Below are positions 45,668 to 55,149 of a DNA stretch of 64,000 nt, one piece after another. Location: assembly GCA_003490145.1 (NCBI GenBank), contig QULQ01000016.1, forward strand, positions 1 through 64,000. The letters are read 5' to 3'. A program made the position numbers and the translations under genes. Below the pieces are notes generated by a model that saw nothing but the letters and a program-made list of their open reading frames with translations, was not told where the DNA came from and did no database searches. Every line of letters starts with the position of its first letter. The first letter of the stretch is position 1. The stretch comes from Lachnospiraceae bacterium OM04-12BH (GTDB lineage Bacteria; Bacillota; Clostridia; Lachnospirales; Lachnospiraceae).

Positions 45668-47791
45668 ATGAAGAAAGGAAAAAGCAGAAACAAGCGAAAG
45701 AAAACAAGAAGCAGGCTCCTATGGATTGCGATTGCTGTTATAGGAATAGCTGCGGTAATTTCTGCAGTATGCGTGGCAGGAATGTTGGCAACAAAGGAAA
45801 ATGCCTGGAGGACACCGGAAGAACTTCTGGTGGAGTACATGGATCATATTCCAAAACAGGAGTATGAAGAAATGTATGCGATGCTACATATTGAGGCATC
45901 GGGGAATGTCAGTCAGGAGGATTTTGTAACTCGAAATTCAGCTATTTATGAAGGTATAGAAGTCCAGAATATGGCTGTTCAGATTATTGCATATGATGAG
46001 GAGCAAATGGCGGTAACCTACCAGACTTCTTTTGATACAGTTGCAGGAACTATCAGCTTTGAGAATGAAGCACTCTTCCTAAAGGGCGAAGATGGATATA
46101 AGTTGGTTTGGGATGATTCCATGATTTTTCCGAATCTGACTTCTACAGATAAAGTAAGAGTTTCCACTACACAGGCAGTAAGAGGAGAAATTCTGGATAG
46201 GAACGGACGTGTCCTTGCAGGAAAAGGTATAGCTTCTTCGGTTGGAATCGTTCCAGGCAAGTTGGAAAACAGAGAGGAAGCAATCGCACAGATTGCAGAA
46301 CTGTTGGAAACAACTCTGGAAGCGATAGAAAAGAAGCTGTCGGCACAGTGGGTAAAGGATGATTCCTTTGTGCCGATAAAAACCATTCCGAGGGTTGAAG
46401 AAATCGAGTTGATGAAGATTGAACCGAACCAAGAGGTGCTGAAAGAAAAGAAAAGACATGAAAAGTTGCTGGAAATTCCCGGAGTGATGATATCTGATGT
46501 TGAAGTGCGCGAATACCCATTAGGGGAAGCCGCTGCACATTTGGTCGGGTATGTTCAAAGCGTTACTGCGGAAGATTTAGAGGAACATGCGGGAGAAGGC
46601 TATACAGCCAATAGTGTAATCGGCAGAAGCGGAATGGAGGGATTATTTGAGAGTGAACTGAAAGGCCAGAACGGTTGCAGGATTTACATTGTAAATTCGG
46701 AAGGCAAAGAGAAGGAGGAACTGGCTTGTATTCTGGTACAGCATGGGCAGGATATTCAGCTTACGATAGATGCCAATTTGCAGGTTTCCTTGTACGAACA
46801 GTTTAAGGAAGATAAAAGCTGCTCAGTGGCCATGAATCCTTATACCGGAGAGGTATTGGCTTTAGTCAGCACACCGTCCTATGACAATAACGATTTTATT
46901 ATGGGATTGTCCAGTGAACAGTGGACTGCACTTAACGAGGATGAGAATAAGCCAATGTATAATCGGTTCCGGCAAGTGTGGTGTCCTGGGTCTACATTCA
47001 AGCCAATTACTGCTGCGGTCGGCTTGGAATCAGGAGCAATCGATCCAATGGAAGATTACGGGAATGTAGGCTTAAGCTGGCAAAAGGATGCATCGTGGGG
47101 TTCTTATTATGTAACAACACTCCATGCATATGAACCAGTCATTTTAGAGAATGCTTTGATTTATTCCGATAATATTTATTTCGCAAAGGCAGCATTAAAG
47201 ATTGGCTCAGAAGAAATGGAGAGTTCTTTGACTGGACTTGGTTTTAATGAGGAACTGCCATTTGAGATTAAGATGGCAGAGTCGCAGTATTCCAATACAG
47301 AGGGAATTGAAACTGAAATACAGTTAGCTGACAGCGGTTACGGACAGGGACAGGTTTTAGTGAATCCGTTACATATGGCTTGTATCTATTCTGCTTTCTG
47401 TAATGAGGGAAATGTCATAAAGCCGTATTTGGTATATCAGAACGAAGCAATAGCGGAGTATTGGATTCCGGGTGCCTTTTCTAATGAGACAGCAAGCCGC
47501 GTATTGGAAGGAACAAAGAAGGTTGTGAATGATTCTAATGGAACTGGATATGCAGCCCATCGGGATGACATTCTTTTAGCAGGAAAAACAGGTACGGCAG
47601 AAATCAAGGCATCAAAGGATGATACTTCGGGTACGGAATTAGGATGGTTTGCAATTTTTACAGCAGAAGATACGGTAGAACGTCCTATATTGATTATCAG
47701 CATGGTAGAAGATGTGAAAGGAAGAGGAGGAAGCGGATATGTTGTTAAGAAAGACAAGCTGGTTCTGGAAGAGTGGTTTGGCAGCAATTAG
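45668..47791 (+). CDS. PBP2a-like class B penicillin-binding protein
   Basis: A 707-residue transpeptidase, anchored by one helix (about 17-40). It has a MecA_N/NTF2-like domain (TPEELLVEYMDHIPKQEYEE, about 50-160), a dimerisation domain (RGEILDRNGRVLAG; GRSGMEGLFE), and a transpeptidase domain with STFK (Ser 442), SDN (Ser 500) and KTGTAE (Lys 640). The MecA_N domain occurs in low-affinity PBPs such as MecA and enterococcal PBP5. With BlaI operators before it and blaR1-blaI nearby, I infer that it is an inducible beta-lactam-tolerant transpeptidase. I use ATG 45668 after GGAGG, not the ATG 12 bases upstream. Confidence 0.9.
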   Translation: MKKGKSRNKRKKTRSRLLWIAIAVIGIAAVISAVCVAGMLATKENAWRTPEELLVEYMDHIPKQEYEEMYAMLHIEASGNVSQEDFVTRNSAIYEGIEVQNMAVQIIAYDEEQMAVTYQTSFDTVAGTISFENEALFLKGEDGYKLVWDDSMIFPNLTSTDKVRVSTTQAVRGEILDRNGRVLAGKGIASSVGIVPGKLENREEAIAQIAELLETTLEAIEKKLSAQWVKDDSFVPIKTIPRVEEIELMKIEPNQEVLKEKKRHEKLLEIPGVMISDVEVREYPLGEAAAHLVGYVQSVTAEDLEEHAGEGYTANSVIGRSGMEGLFESELKGQNGCRIYIVNSEGKEKEELACILVQHGQDIQLTIDANLQVSLYEQFKEDKSCSVAMNPYTGEVLALVSTPSYDNNDFIMGLSSEQWTALNEDENKPMYNRFRQVWCPGSTFKPITAAVGLESGAIDPMEDYGNVGLSWQKDASWGSYYVTTLHAYEPVILENALIYSDNIYFAKAALKIGSEEMESSLTGLGFNEELPFEIKMAESQYSNTEGIETEIQLADSGYGQGQVLVNPLHMACIYSAFCNEGNVIKPYLVYQNEAIAEYWIPGAFSNETASRVLEGTKKVVNDSNGTGYAAHRDDILLAGKTGTAEIKASKDDTSGTELGWFAIFTAEDTVERPILIISMVEDVKGRGGSGYVVKKDKLVLEEWFGSN

Positions 47792-48980
47792 TTTTGTATT
47801 AATACTTAGTATTTCGAGGTGCAGTGATGCACCTCCGGAAGAAGATACAGTTTTGGAAACGGTAATAGATGTTCAGGATATTCAGGAAGAATCAGAGGAG
47901 GATGCAGATGAAATTATAAGCGTCTGCATTGCTCTTTATGAGAAAGCAGAAGAAGAAAATAAATTAGCGGATTTGGAAACAATCCGTAGTATTGTAAATC
48001 GTCTTGGAGAAAATGGTTATTCGGCAGTTGACAGTAAAAACCAGATCGATATGACTGAGCCTGAGCAGGTGGCCCACTTCTGCGAAATGGTAGATGCGAA
48101 GGAAGAGGCAGAAATATCCATTATTGAGGTCAGTTATTTGCCGGGTTTTGTAAAATACGATTTACAGACAAAAGATGGAAATGTAGATGTGGTCAGAAGC
48201 TATTACAAGTACGAAAACGGAAATATACAAAGAAATACAACAGGAAGCTATCAGGCAGAATACTGGAACTATACAGAAGAAGGATATCTGATGTTTTCAG
48301 GGGTATGGTATTCGGAAGAATTATATATTCTTACATTAAGCGGAGTAGAGGAGAACACTGCATTGCGAGTGCAGCCTTTGGATGAGACGTGCCGAGAACT
48401 GACTCGGAAGTATCTCGCGCCAATCAGTTTTGAACAGAATAATATGTTTATTGTAGATTGGAGCGAGGACGATTTTGGAGAGCTGAATTTTTACGATATG
48501 TATGACATTCTCTATCAAAAAGAAAATGGGGAATATGTTCCTTATGTCGCAGATGACAATTTAGGAGTCGGTGCGGTTTACCGGATTCCGAAGGAGGAAT
48601 TTGAAAGCGTTATCATGACCTACTTCAATATCGATAGTGAAACGCTGCAATCAAAAACGGTCTATTATTCAGAGGATTCGACCTATGAATATAAGCCGAG
48701 AGGGTTTGAAGAAGTGGAGTACCCGGAATATCCATATTCAGAGGTGGTTGGGTTCACGGAGAACAGCGATGGAACAATTACACTTACAGCTAATGTGGTA
48801 TTTCCGCATTCGGGAAATTCAAAGGTATATGCCCACGAGGTTGTGGTCCGTCCTTTGGAGGACGGTGGGGTACAATATGTTTCCAACCGAATTATACCTT
48901 CCGAGGATAATAGTGAGGAAACATGGCATACACCACGTTTGACAGCGGAGGAATGGGAAGAATTGTACGGAGGCGAATAA
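47739..48980 (+). CDS. Exported protein of unknown function, paralogue 1 of 3
   Basis: A 413-residue protein with an N-terminal export signal (SGLAAISFVLILSISRC; Cys 28 is a weak lipobox), then a long acidic helix and a beta-rich body. LDETCRELTRKYLAPISFEQ, GFTENSDGTITLTANVVFP and VVVRPLEDGGVQYVSN recur in the next two genes. It overlaps the PBP gene by 53 bases behind GAGGAGG, so expression is coupled to the transpeptidase. I know no function; it could bind the PBP or cell-wall precursors. Confidence 0.8.
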   Translation: MLLRKTSWFWKSGLAAISFVLILSISRCSDAPPEEDTVLETVIDVQDIQEESEEDADEIISVCIALYEKAEEENKLADLETIRSIVNRLGENGYSAVDSKNQIDMTEPEQVAHFCEMVDAKEEAEISIIEVSYLPGFVKYDLQTKDGNVDVVRSYYKYENGNIQRNTTGSYQAEYWNYTEEGYLMFSGVWYSEELYILTLSGVEENTALRVQPLDETCRELTRKYLAPISFEQNNMFIVDWSEDDFGELNFYDMYDILYQKENGEYVPYVADDNLGVGAVYRIPKEEFESVIMTYFNIDSETLQSKTVYYSEDSTYEYKPRGFEEVEYPEYPYSEVVGFTENSDGTITLTANVVFPHSGNSKVYAHEVVVRPLEDGGVQYVSNRIIPSEDNSEETWHTPRLTAEEWEELYGGE

Positions 48981-50254
48981 TGGAAGATGTAAAATGGCTG
49001 TTGAAGAGATGTGGCTTTCTGATTTTGATATTGCTGATTGTGGTAATAGCAGGAATGATCTGTTGGGGACGGCTGCATACGGAAGAAAAGAAAGTGGCAG
49101 AGGAAGTGTGGGAGCCTCCGGTGGAAATCGAGGACAGTGAAACGGTAACGGAGGAAGAAAACGATACGGAAACTTCCATAGATTCAGCATATTGGTTTAT
49201 TCCACAATCCAGTGACTGCCTTATCTCGGAAGAGGAAAAGGAGCAGCTGCAGAATATGGTTTTGTCGGCAGCAGAATCGGTCAAGGAAATCTATAAGGAT
49301 GTGATAATTACAGATGCTGCGAATTATTCTTCCGGTGTTAGTGAATTTACAAGTGAGCAACGGAAAGAGGTTGCGGAGCAATTAGGGAAGGCCGGCTTGG
49401 TAAGTACAGAAGAAGATACCAATATGCAGAATCATGAAAAGATAGAAACCTTTTACGCAGATTACTTGAATGGACAGGACTCGATGGTTACGGTATTTGA
49501 AGTGCATAGAGATGGATTGATTGGAGCAGTTACCTTTATTTATCGGAAGGAGCAGCTACAGACCTATTACATAGGAGTTCGGTGGAAGGAAGGCGGTATG
49601 CCGGAGATACAGGGAACTTCGGTAAGTAATGTGGCTGAAATTAAACTTACGGAAAAAGGGTATTTTATCTACGCATATGAATATGTGAATGCACATGCAA
49701 GTTTGAGACAGTATTGGAGAACAGAACCGCTTCCGGAAGACTGCCGGGAACTGACAGAGAAATACATATCAGGACTAAGCTATGTGAATTACAATGTGCT
49801 TGTCAAAAACTGGGACAGCAGTAACGTAGAAGATATTTTGATGCCTTGTATGTATGAAGACATCTATCGAATTTATACGGGAGAAAATCTGAAAACGGAA
49901 GGTTGGAAAATTCCGGCGGAGGAATACGAAAAGATAATGACCACTTATTTTCCGGTATCTGTAGAACAGTTGAGAGAGCATTGCAAGTATGATGAGAGCA
50001 GCAACAGCTATGAATATGAGATGATTTATGCCAGCCCATACCCACCTTTTGGAGAAGTAGTTGACTATACAAAAAATGCGGATGGAACAATTACACTGAT
50101 TGTGGATGGAGTCTGGCCGGATTATAATTCTGATCTCGCTTTTCGGAATACGGTTGTGGTCCAGCCATTTGCAGATGGAACATTCCGGTATCTTTCTAAC
50201 TCTATAGAGGAAATAGAATTGGAACTGCCGCCAATAGCAAGAACGAAAGGATGA
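48980..50254 (+). CDS. Membrane-anchored protein of unknown function, paralogue 2 of 3
   Basis: A 424-residue protein with an N-terminal membrane anchor (LKRCGFLILILLIVVIAGMI) and an acidic linker. LPEDCRELTEKYISGLSYVN, DYTKNADGTITLIVDGVWP and VVVQPFADGTFRYLSNS align by eye with paralogue 1. It starts at a TAATG overlap behind GGAGGCG. It lacks a lipobox, unlike paralogue 3, so the three are held at the membrane by different means. Confidence 0.8.
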   Translation: MEDVKWLLKRCGFLILILLIVVIAGMICWGRLHTEEKKVAEEVWEPPVEIEDSETVTEEENDTETSIDSAYWFIPQSSDCLISEEEKEQLQNMVLSAAESVKEIYKDVIITDAANYSSGVSEFTSEQRKEVAEQLGKAGLVSTEEDTNMQNHEKIETFYADYLNGQDSMVTVFEVHRDGLIGAVTFIYRKEQLQTYYIGVRWKEGGMPEIQGTSVSNVAEIKLTEKGYFIYAYEYVNAHASLRQYWRTEPLPEDCRELTEKYISGLSYVNYNVLVKNWDSSNVEDILMPCMYEDIYRIYTGENLKTEGWKIPAEEYEKIMTTYFPVSVEQLREHCKYDESSNSYEYEMIYASPYPPFGEVVDYTKNADGTITLIVDGVWPDYNSDLAFRNTVVVQPFADGTFRYLSNSIEEIELELPPIARTKG

Positions 50255-50259
50255 TTTTA

Positions 50260-51546
50260 ATGGTAAAAACAAAACCTACGGTTTTATTTAAGAAAAAGAG
50301 TATTCTACTAATTATGGTATTTTTAATTGGGTGTTTTATATGTGCTTGCGGGAAAGAAGATAGTGTTGCAGGTGAATCTCTTGTGGAAGATACGGAAGAA
50401 GTATTTTCCACAGAGGAAACAGAAAGTGCTGAGGAAGAAGCTGCAGAACAGTGGGAAAAGGGCTATGGACTTCCGGTGGACGAACAGGAAGAAAAGGAAG
50501 CTGAGAATGACTGCAGAGCGATGATGGAACATATTTATGAGATTTACAAAGAGGCAGATAAAGGAACTGCATCCAATGTTGTTTTAACTGATGAGACCAT
50601 TCTTGAACTGCAGAAAAAGTTAATGGAAACGGGATATCCGATTGCTACATTAGTGACCTATTTAAATATGGGAAATTATGAAAGTGTGGATTCTTTTCTT
50701 GAGGATTGCACGGCTGGGAAAAGTGGTTCTGTAGTAATTTACGAGATACATGATGATGGTGGCATAGGTAGAATGAAATTCATTTTTGATGGTACAGACA
50801 TGTATGTTGTAAGTGCAAGAAGTGTATGGAATGAGAATGGTAAGTCGGGAATATCCTATATATCCTACACCAGATTAAAAGAGTGGAAATATACAGATAA
50901 AGGATGGTTCTGCTATGAGTTATGTGTACCGGAACCACCAGAGGTCAGTGAAATCGTGGATGGAAGCTGCCTAATCAGAGTAAAGCCAATGACAGAAGAA
51001 CAGCGTGAAATGTCTGAACGTTGTGTTCGGGGGCTTGGATATCAGGGACAGAATATTTTGTGTTCTAACTGGAATGCAGAAAATATGAGTGAGTTGGATT
51101 ATAACGGAATGTTTGAATATCTGTATGGAATGAAATATGGAGAAAAATTCAATTCTGAAGATTATCCAAATGGCATTCCTAAAGAAGAGTTCGAAAGTCT
51201 GATTATGGAGTATCTTCCTGTAACAAAAGAACAGATACGAGAGTACGCAGTATTTGATGAGGAAAACCAGACATATTATTGGGCGCGTCTTGGATGTTTT
51301 AATTACGCACCTACTTTCTTTGGAACTTCTCTGCCGGAGGTTGTCAACATTAACGAAAATGAAGATGGAACAATCACATTAACAGTTGAGGCGGTTTGTG
51401 ACATGGTTATTTGCGATGATGCAGTCATAACCCATGAACTTACGGTGCGATTTGCAGAGGATGGAAGTTTTCAGTATTTGGGGAATGAAATCCTAAATGA
51501 CGGAATTATGCATATACCAGATTACCAATATCGAATTAAAGAATAA
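50260..51546 (+). CDS. Lipoprotein of unknown function, paralogue 3 of 3
   Basis: A 428-residue lipoprotein with signal and lipobox (LIMVFLIGCFICACGKED), then an acidic linker. MTEEQREMSERCVRGLGYQG, NINENEDGTITLTVEAVC and VRFAEDGSFQYLGNEIL match paralogues 1 and 2. I use ATG 50260, nine bases after AAAGGA, because the ATG at 50251 touches the ribosome site. It ends the first BlaI-controlled operon. Confidence 0.8.
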   Translation: MVKTKPTVLFKKKSILLIMVFLIGCFICACGKEDSVAGESLVEDTEEVFSTEETESAEEEAAEQWEKGYGLPVDEQEEKEAENDCRAMMEHIYEIYKEADKGTASNVVLTDETILELQKKLMETGYPIATLVTYLNMGNYESVDSFLEDCTAGKSGSVVIYEIHDDGGIGRMKFIFDGTDMYVVSARSVWNENGKSGISYISYTRLKEWKYTDKGWFCYELCVPEPPEVSEIVDGSCLIRVKPMTEEQREMSERCVRGLGYQGQNILCSNWNAENMSELDYNGMFEYLYGMKYGEKFNSEDYPNGIPKEEFESLIMEYLPVTKEQIREYAVFDEENQTYYWARLGCFNYAPTFFGTSLPEVVNINENEDGTITLTVEAVCDMVICDDAVITHELTVRFAEDGSFQYLGNEILNDGIMHIPDYQYRIKE

Positions 51547-51547
51547 T

Positions 51548-51587
51548 TTGATAATAGTGGTGTTCTATGGTAATCTTACGTATGTAA
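51548..51587 (+). promoter_or_regulatory. Second BlaI-type promoter (operator 4)
   Basis: TTGATA, exactly 17 bases, TAATCT (51571-51576), then dyad TTACGTATGTAA (51576-51587) starting at the -10. It lies 18 bases before the ATG of the next gene, behind AGAAGGGAGG. Confidence 0.75.
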
Positions 51588-51605
51588 GAAAAGAAGGGAG
51601 GACAC

Positions 51606-52046
51606 ATGAAAAAAATAAAAGTAGTTGGAATATTGGCAGCAGTTGTATTGATAGGCGGAAGTTTGTCAATTCCACTTATAAATAACCACACAGCCTATAA
51701 GGTGGAAAAGGCATTATGTGAAATTCCGCTGCCAGAGGAAACGGAATTGATAGAGTCGTTGTCACAGGCAGGGAAGCTGACGGGTAATGGAAATGGGATG
51801 CAGTATTTCGGAGTAATTCTAATCAGGAGTGAATTGTCTTTGGAAGAACTGGATGCTTACTATTCAGATTACAGAAGTAATGAATGGGAATATTTGGTGG
51901 AAACTCAGGAAGGGCAGCCCATTGAGGTGATTGATCACAGGACACTACAATTTACGGAAGAAATAAAGGACAGCGGTTATTACATTGTATATTCATGGGG
52001 AAGCGGAAATTCTCTATTGGAAGAACTGGATATACGTGGACATTAA
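51606..52046 (+). CDS. Exported protein of unknown function in the BlaI regulon
   Basis: A 146-residue protein with an N-terminal signal anchor (VVGILAAVVLIGGSLSI) and a small alpha/beta domain (YKVEKALCEIPLPEETELIE; LSLEELDAYYSDYRSNEWEY). I do not recognise a family. Directly behind operator 4, so it should be induced with the PBP operon. Confidence 0.72.
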   Translation: MKKIKVVGILAAVVLIGGSLSIPLINNHTAYKVEKALCEIPLPEETELIESLSQAGKLTGNGNGMQYFGVILIRSELSLEELDAYYSDYRSNEWEYLVETQEGQPIEVIDHRTLQFTEEIKDSGYYIVYSWGSGNSLLEELDIRGH

Positions 52047-52062
52047 AAGGAGTGCTATAACA

Positions 52063-53301
52063 ATGAAGAATTTTTTGAAAATTATGCTATGTATTATGGG
52101 TTCGCTTCTTGCAGTGATTGTAGTATTTGGGTTTTGCATTTCGTATACGGTAAATTACAAGAAGACAATTTGCGATACATCTGTTTCGTCGGATGGAAAA
52201 TATGAATTGACACTTCAGGCAGTCGGAGAACCAGATTGGCCTTTTGGTTCAGCAAGTGGACGATTAATCCTTATGGAAGGCAAAGATAAGATATCTCAAA
52301 CAGATTTTGAATTGCACAATGACGGTGGAAGCATCACAAGTAATTGTTGGAAAGTTACATGGTATGAGGACTATGTAGAAGTGATCCTATCAGGCGAAGA
52401 ACAATTTGATGAGCAAGTCATTTTATATTTTGATGGTACGAAAGAAATTCAGCAATTGACGGATATTGCAGTGGACTATCCATCAGGAGAGGAATTAGAT
52501 GAAAGCCGGGTTATAACCGAACAATCCTTTGATGTGGATTTGAATGGTTGGGGCGAGGTACGATTTGTATCTTATCTGCCGACTTATGATACGCTTTGGG
52601 AAGATGTCTCATTTGTGCTGGCAAAGGACAATCAAATCGTGTACCATTTCCCAGCTTATTTTGAAAACAATAGTACTGAAAATGATAGCGTAGGTATGTT
52701 TGACAGCGTAGAGGCAGTTGGATTTCACGATATAGATGGCGATGGTGCAAAGGATGTGATTGTCATTGTAAATTATGTTACAGGAGCAGGCTCACAGGGA
52801 ATGATACCACGGAAGACCATTAGAATATTTGGTTCACAGAACGATGGTTTTGTCATTCAGCACGATTTAATAGATGAATTAATGAAAAATATGAAAGAGG
52901 ATGATATTTCTATTTCTGCGATATGTGATTATGTGACATTAATTGAAACAGATGAAATATATGATGGATACCGTACTATATACCAACAATACTTCGCAGA
53001 CGAAGGATGTGATTTTATGATATCATATAGTGCGAGTGGAAATTCCAGAGTTATCTTAAATGAGAATGAGAAAATAATAGAAATTCTTGTATATGACAGA
53101 CTTTCGGAAAATGAAAAATGTGAATTATATGTTTGGTACAGAAGTAAGAAAAAAGTAGATGGTTCATGGAATATCTCAGAGGCAGAGATGCTTGATATAT
53201 TTGCTTATAATGTATCTACAAAAGATGTGGTTAGTAGCGGTAAAACATCATGGTCAGCAACCGGAAATGAAAAGTATTATGAAGTAACAGGCGAAAAATA
53301 A
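52063..53301 (+). CDS. Membrane-anchored protein of unknown function in the BlaI regulon
   Basis: A 412-residue protein with an N-terminal helix (IMLCIMGSLLAVIVVFGFCI), a domain starting SSDGKYELTLQAVGEP that recalls DUF5412-like envelope proteins, and a repeat FHDIDGDGAKDVIVIVNY, which has the Dx-Dx-DG calcium-loop pattern. AAAAGGAGTG precedes the ATG at 52063; upstream in-frame starts fall inside the previous gene. It shares a transcript with the gene at 51606. Confidence 0.75.
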   Translation: MKNFLKIMLCIMGSLLAVIVVFGFCISYTVNYKKTICDTSVSSDGKYELTLQAVGEPDWPFGSASGRLILMEGKDKISQTDFELHNDGGSITSNCWKVTWYEDYVEVILSGEEQFDEQVILYFDGTKEIQQLTDIAVDYPSGEELDESRVITEQSFDVDLNGWGEVRFVSYLPTYDTLWEDVSFVLAKDNQIVYHFPAYFENNSTENDSVGMFDSVEAVGFHDIDGDGAKDVIVIVNYVTGAGSQGMIPRKTIRIFGSQNDGFVIQHDLIDELMKNMKEDDISISAICDYVTLIETDEIYDGYRTIYQQYFADEGCDFMISYSASGNSRVILNENEKIIEILVYDRLSENEKCELYVWYRSKKKVDGSWNISEAEMLDIFAYNVSTKDVVSSGKTSWSATGNEKYYEVTGEK

Positions 53302-53303
53302 AT

Positions 53304-53350
53304 GAAATCGGGTAAGAGTCAGTTTGCGTAGTTGACTGTTACCCGATTTC
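53304..53350. terminator. Bidirectional terminator between regulon and blaR1
   Basis: GAAATCGGGTAA (53304-53315) pairs perfectly with TTACCCGATTTC (53339-53350); TTTATTT follows on the plus strand. It separates convergent transcripts. Confidence 0.8.
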
Positions 53351-53351
53351 T

Positions 53352-55148
53352 TTATTTCCAGATATTCATGTCTGATAAGATAGACATGGTTATTTCAGTT
53401 GCGTTGCCTCCGGTAGCATCGTTGTCTGCACCAATGTTAGTAGCAAAAAAGTATGTATTATCTGCAGTTTCGATATAACCGATAAACCATCCGTTCACGT
53501 CCTGGCCGTCCACACGGCCGGTTCCGGTTTTTCCATAGAATGTTCCGGCATCGGAAGAGGAAAGGCAGATGGCATCTTTTACTGCATTGATATTTTCAGG
53601 GGCGAAGCCAAGGCTGTTATTCTGCAGCCTGGTTAGAAGTTCGACCTGCTCTATTGGGGAAATCTTCAAAGAAGATTCCATCCAATAAGTGGAGAAATCA
53701 CCGCTCATGTTTTCGTTACCATATCCGATTTCTTGAATATAGTTGTAAACGTCAGAGAATCCAAGCTGTTCATCTACTGATTGGAAGTACCAGTTAACGG
53801 AGGAGTTCATAGCAGACGGTAAGGTCTGATCCGCATTCCATGCTTCAAAAGGATAGCTTTCTCCATTCCACGCAATAAAGGAGTTTTCTGGTGTAATGAC
53901 ACCTTCTTCCAAACCGAACAAGGCATCATATATTTTGTAAGTGGAGTTTGGTGCAACCCGCAGGGTGGCATGCTCCTTGTCGTGTATGCTCCATTCATCA
54001 TTTTTCAAATCGTATAAAACAAAGCTACCTTCGTATTCTCCGAAGTATGTGGAGAGGTCTACATAGGAAACATTCTCAGAAGAGGAATCCCATTGGTACT
54101 GGCTTCCGTCTGCTGCGTATGTAGAAATAAAAGGTGCGAATCCAAGGAGAAGAACAGCAGTCAGCACAAATGCAGTCATACCTTTTATTCTTTTCATAAA
54201 TGTTGGCTTCTCATAAGAGGCAATGTTGATAATTCTCCGTTTCATCTGATCCATGTTTCCACCAAGACCGGCAGCAAACGGAAAAGGAGTAAGTGAAACT
54301 TTCTCTACAAAGTTAATCAGTGTATTGCCATAATCTTCGTAAGCATCCTCTTCAAGCATCTTTAAAACAGAGGTGTCACAGGCAACCTCTCTGTCATTAC
54401 GCATTTCTTTCAGAGCGTACCAAACAAGAGGATTGAACCAATATACCACTCCAGCAAGGTTCATCAAGAAACTTCCAATAGCATCATGGTGCTTGTAATG
54501 CTGCAGTTCATGTAACAGCATATACCGCATATCGGATTCGTTATAATCAGAGATCAGATGAATCGGAAGATAAATACACGGTTTCAAAAGTCCAACAATA
54601 ATCGGAGATTTCAAAAATGCGGTACTGTAGACAGGAATATCTCTGTGAATCCCCATCTCTTCTAAGCAGTGATGATACAGTCTGCGGACTTCCTTGTTCT
54701 GAAGGGGAAGTGCAGATTTCTCCAAGTTGCGTAAACGGAGAGAGGATTTGATTACCAAACTAATCATTGCAAGAATACCTACAATCCATATCCCTAATAA
54801 TATGTATCCGGCAATGGATGGAGCTTCGCTATTTACAGAAAGGGTAAAGTCATTCATCCAATTTACATTTCCGGTTGGAGCGGTCCCAATGGTTTCTCCC
54901 ATAGCAGTTCCAGTATTGGAAGATGGAGAGCTTCTCAGGCTACCGAGCCACGAGAAGATTTGAGGAAATCCGATTAAACGGAACGGTATAAAGGGAACTA
55001 CCAACAACCCAAGCAGCAGGAACCATAGATTATACTGCATCCGGCTGGAAAGGTTGTTTTTGAATATCCGCTTGGCTATCAAAAGAATTCCGATGATACC
55101 GCTGATAAATACATTGCATATTAAAAAGCGTATCATAAAATCAGCCAC
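53352..55148 (-). CDS. blaR1: BlaR1/MecR1-type beta-lactam sensor-protease
   Basis: A 598-residue sensor. Four membrane segments surround a cytoplasmic M56 zinc peptidase with LLHELQHYKHHD (His 213, Glu 214, His 217). After the last helix an extracellular class D-like penicillin-binding domain carries STYK (Ser 402), SSVNW and YGKTGTG. In staphylococci, beta-lactam acylation of this serine triggers proteolysis that removes BlaI/MecI. The start is GTG 55148, one base after the blaI stop and eight bases after AGGAGG. All key residues are present. Confidence 0.94.
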   Translation of the reverse strand: MADFMIRFLICNVFISGIIGILLIAKRIFKNNLSSRMQYNLWFLLLGLLVVPFIPFRLIGFPQIFSWLGSLRSSPSSNTGTAMGETIGTAPTGNVNWMNDFTLSVNSEAPSIAGYILLGIWIVGILAMISLVIKSSLRLRNLEKSALPLQNKEVRRLYHHCLEEMGIHRDIPVYSTAFLKSPIIVGLLKPCIYLPIHLISDYNESDMRYMLLHELQHYKHHDAIGSFLMNLAGVVYWFNPLVWYALKEMRNDREVACDTSVLKMLEEDAYEDYGNTLINFVEKVSLTPFPFAAGLGGNMDQMKRRIINIASYEKPTFMKRIKGMTAFVLTAVLLLGFAPFISTYAADGSQYQWDSSSENVSYVDLSTYFGEYEGSFVLYDLKNDEWSIHDKEHATLRVAPNSTYKIYDALFGLEEGVITPENSFIAWNGESYPFEAWNADQTLPSAMNSSVNWYFQSVDEQLGFSDVYNYIQEIGYGNENMSGDFSTYWMESSLKISPIEQVELLTRLQNNSLGFAPENINAVKDAICLSSSDAGTFYGKTGTGRVDGQDVNGWFIGYIETADNTYFFATNIGADNDATGGNATEITMSILSDMNIWK

Positions 55149-55149
55149 G

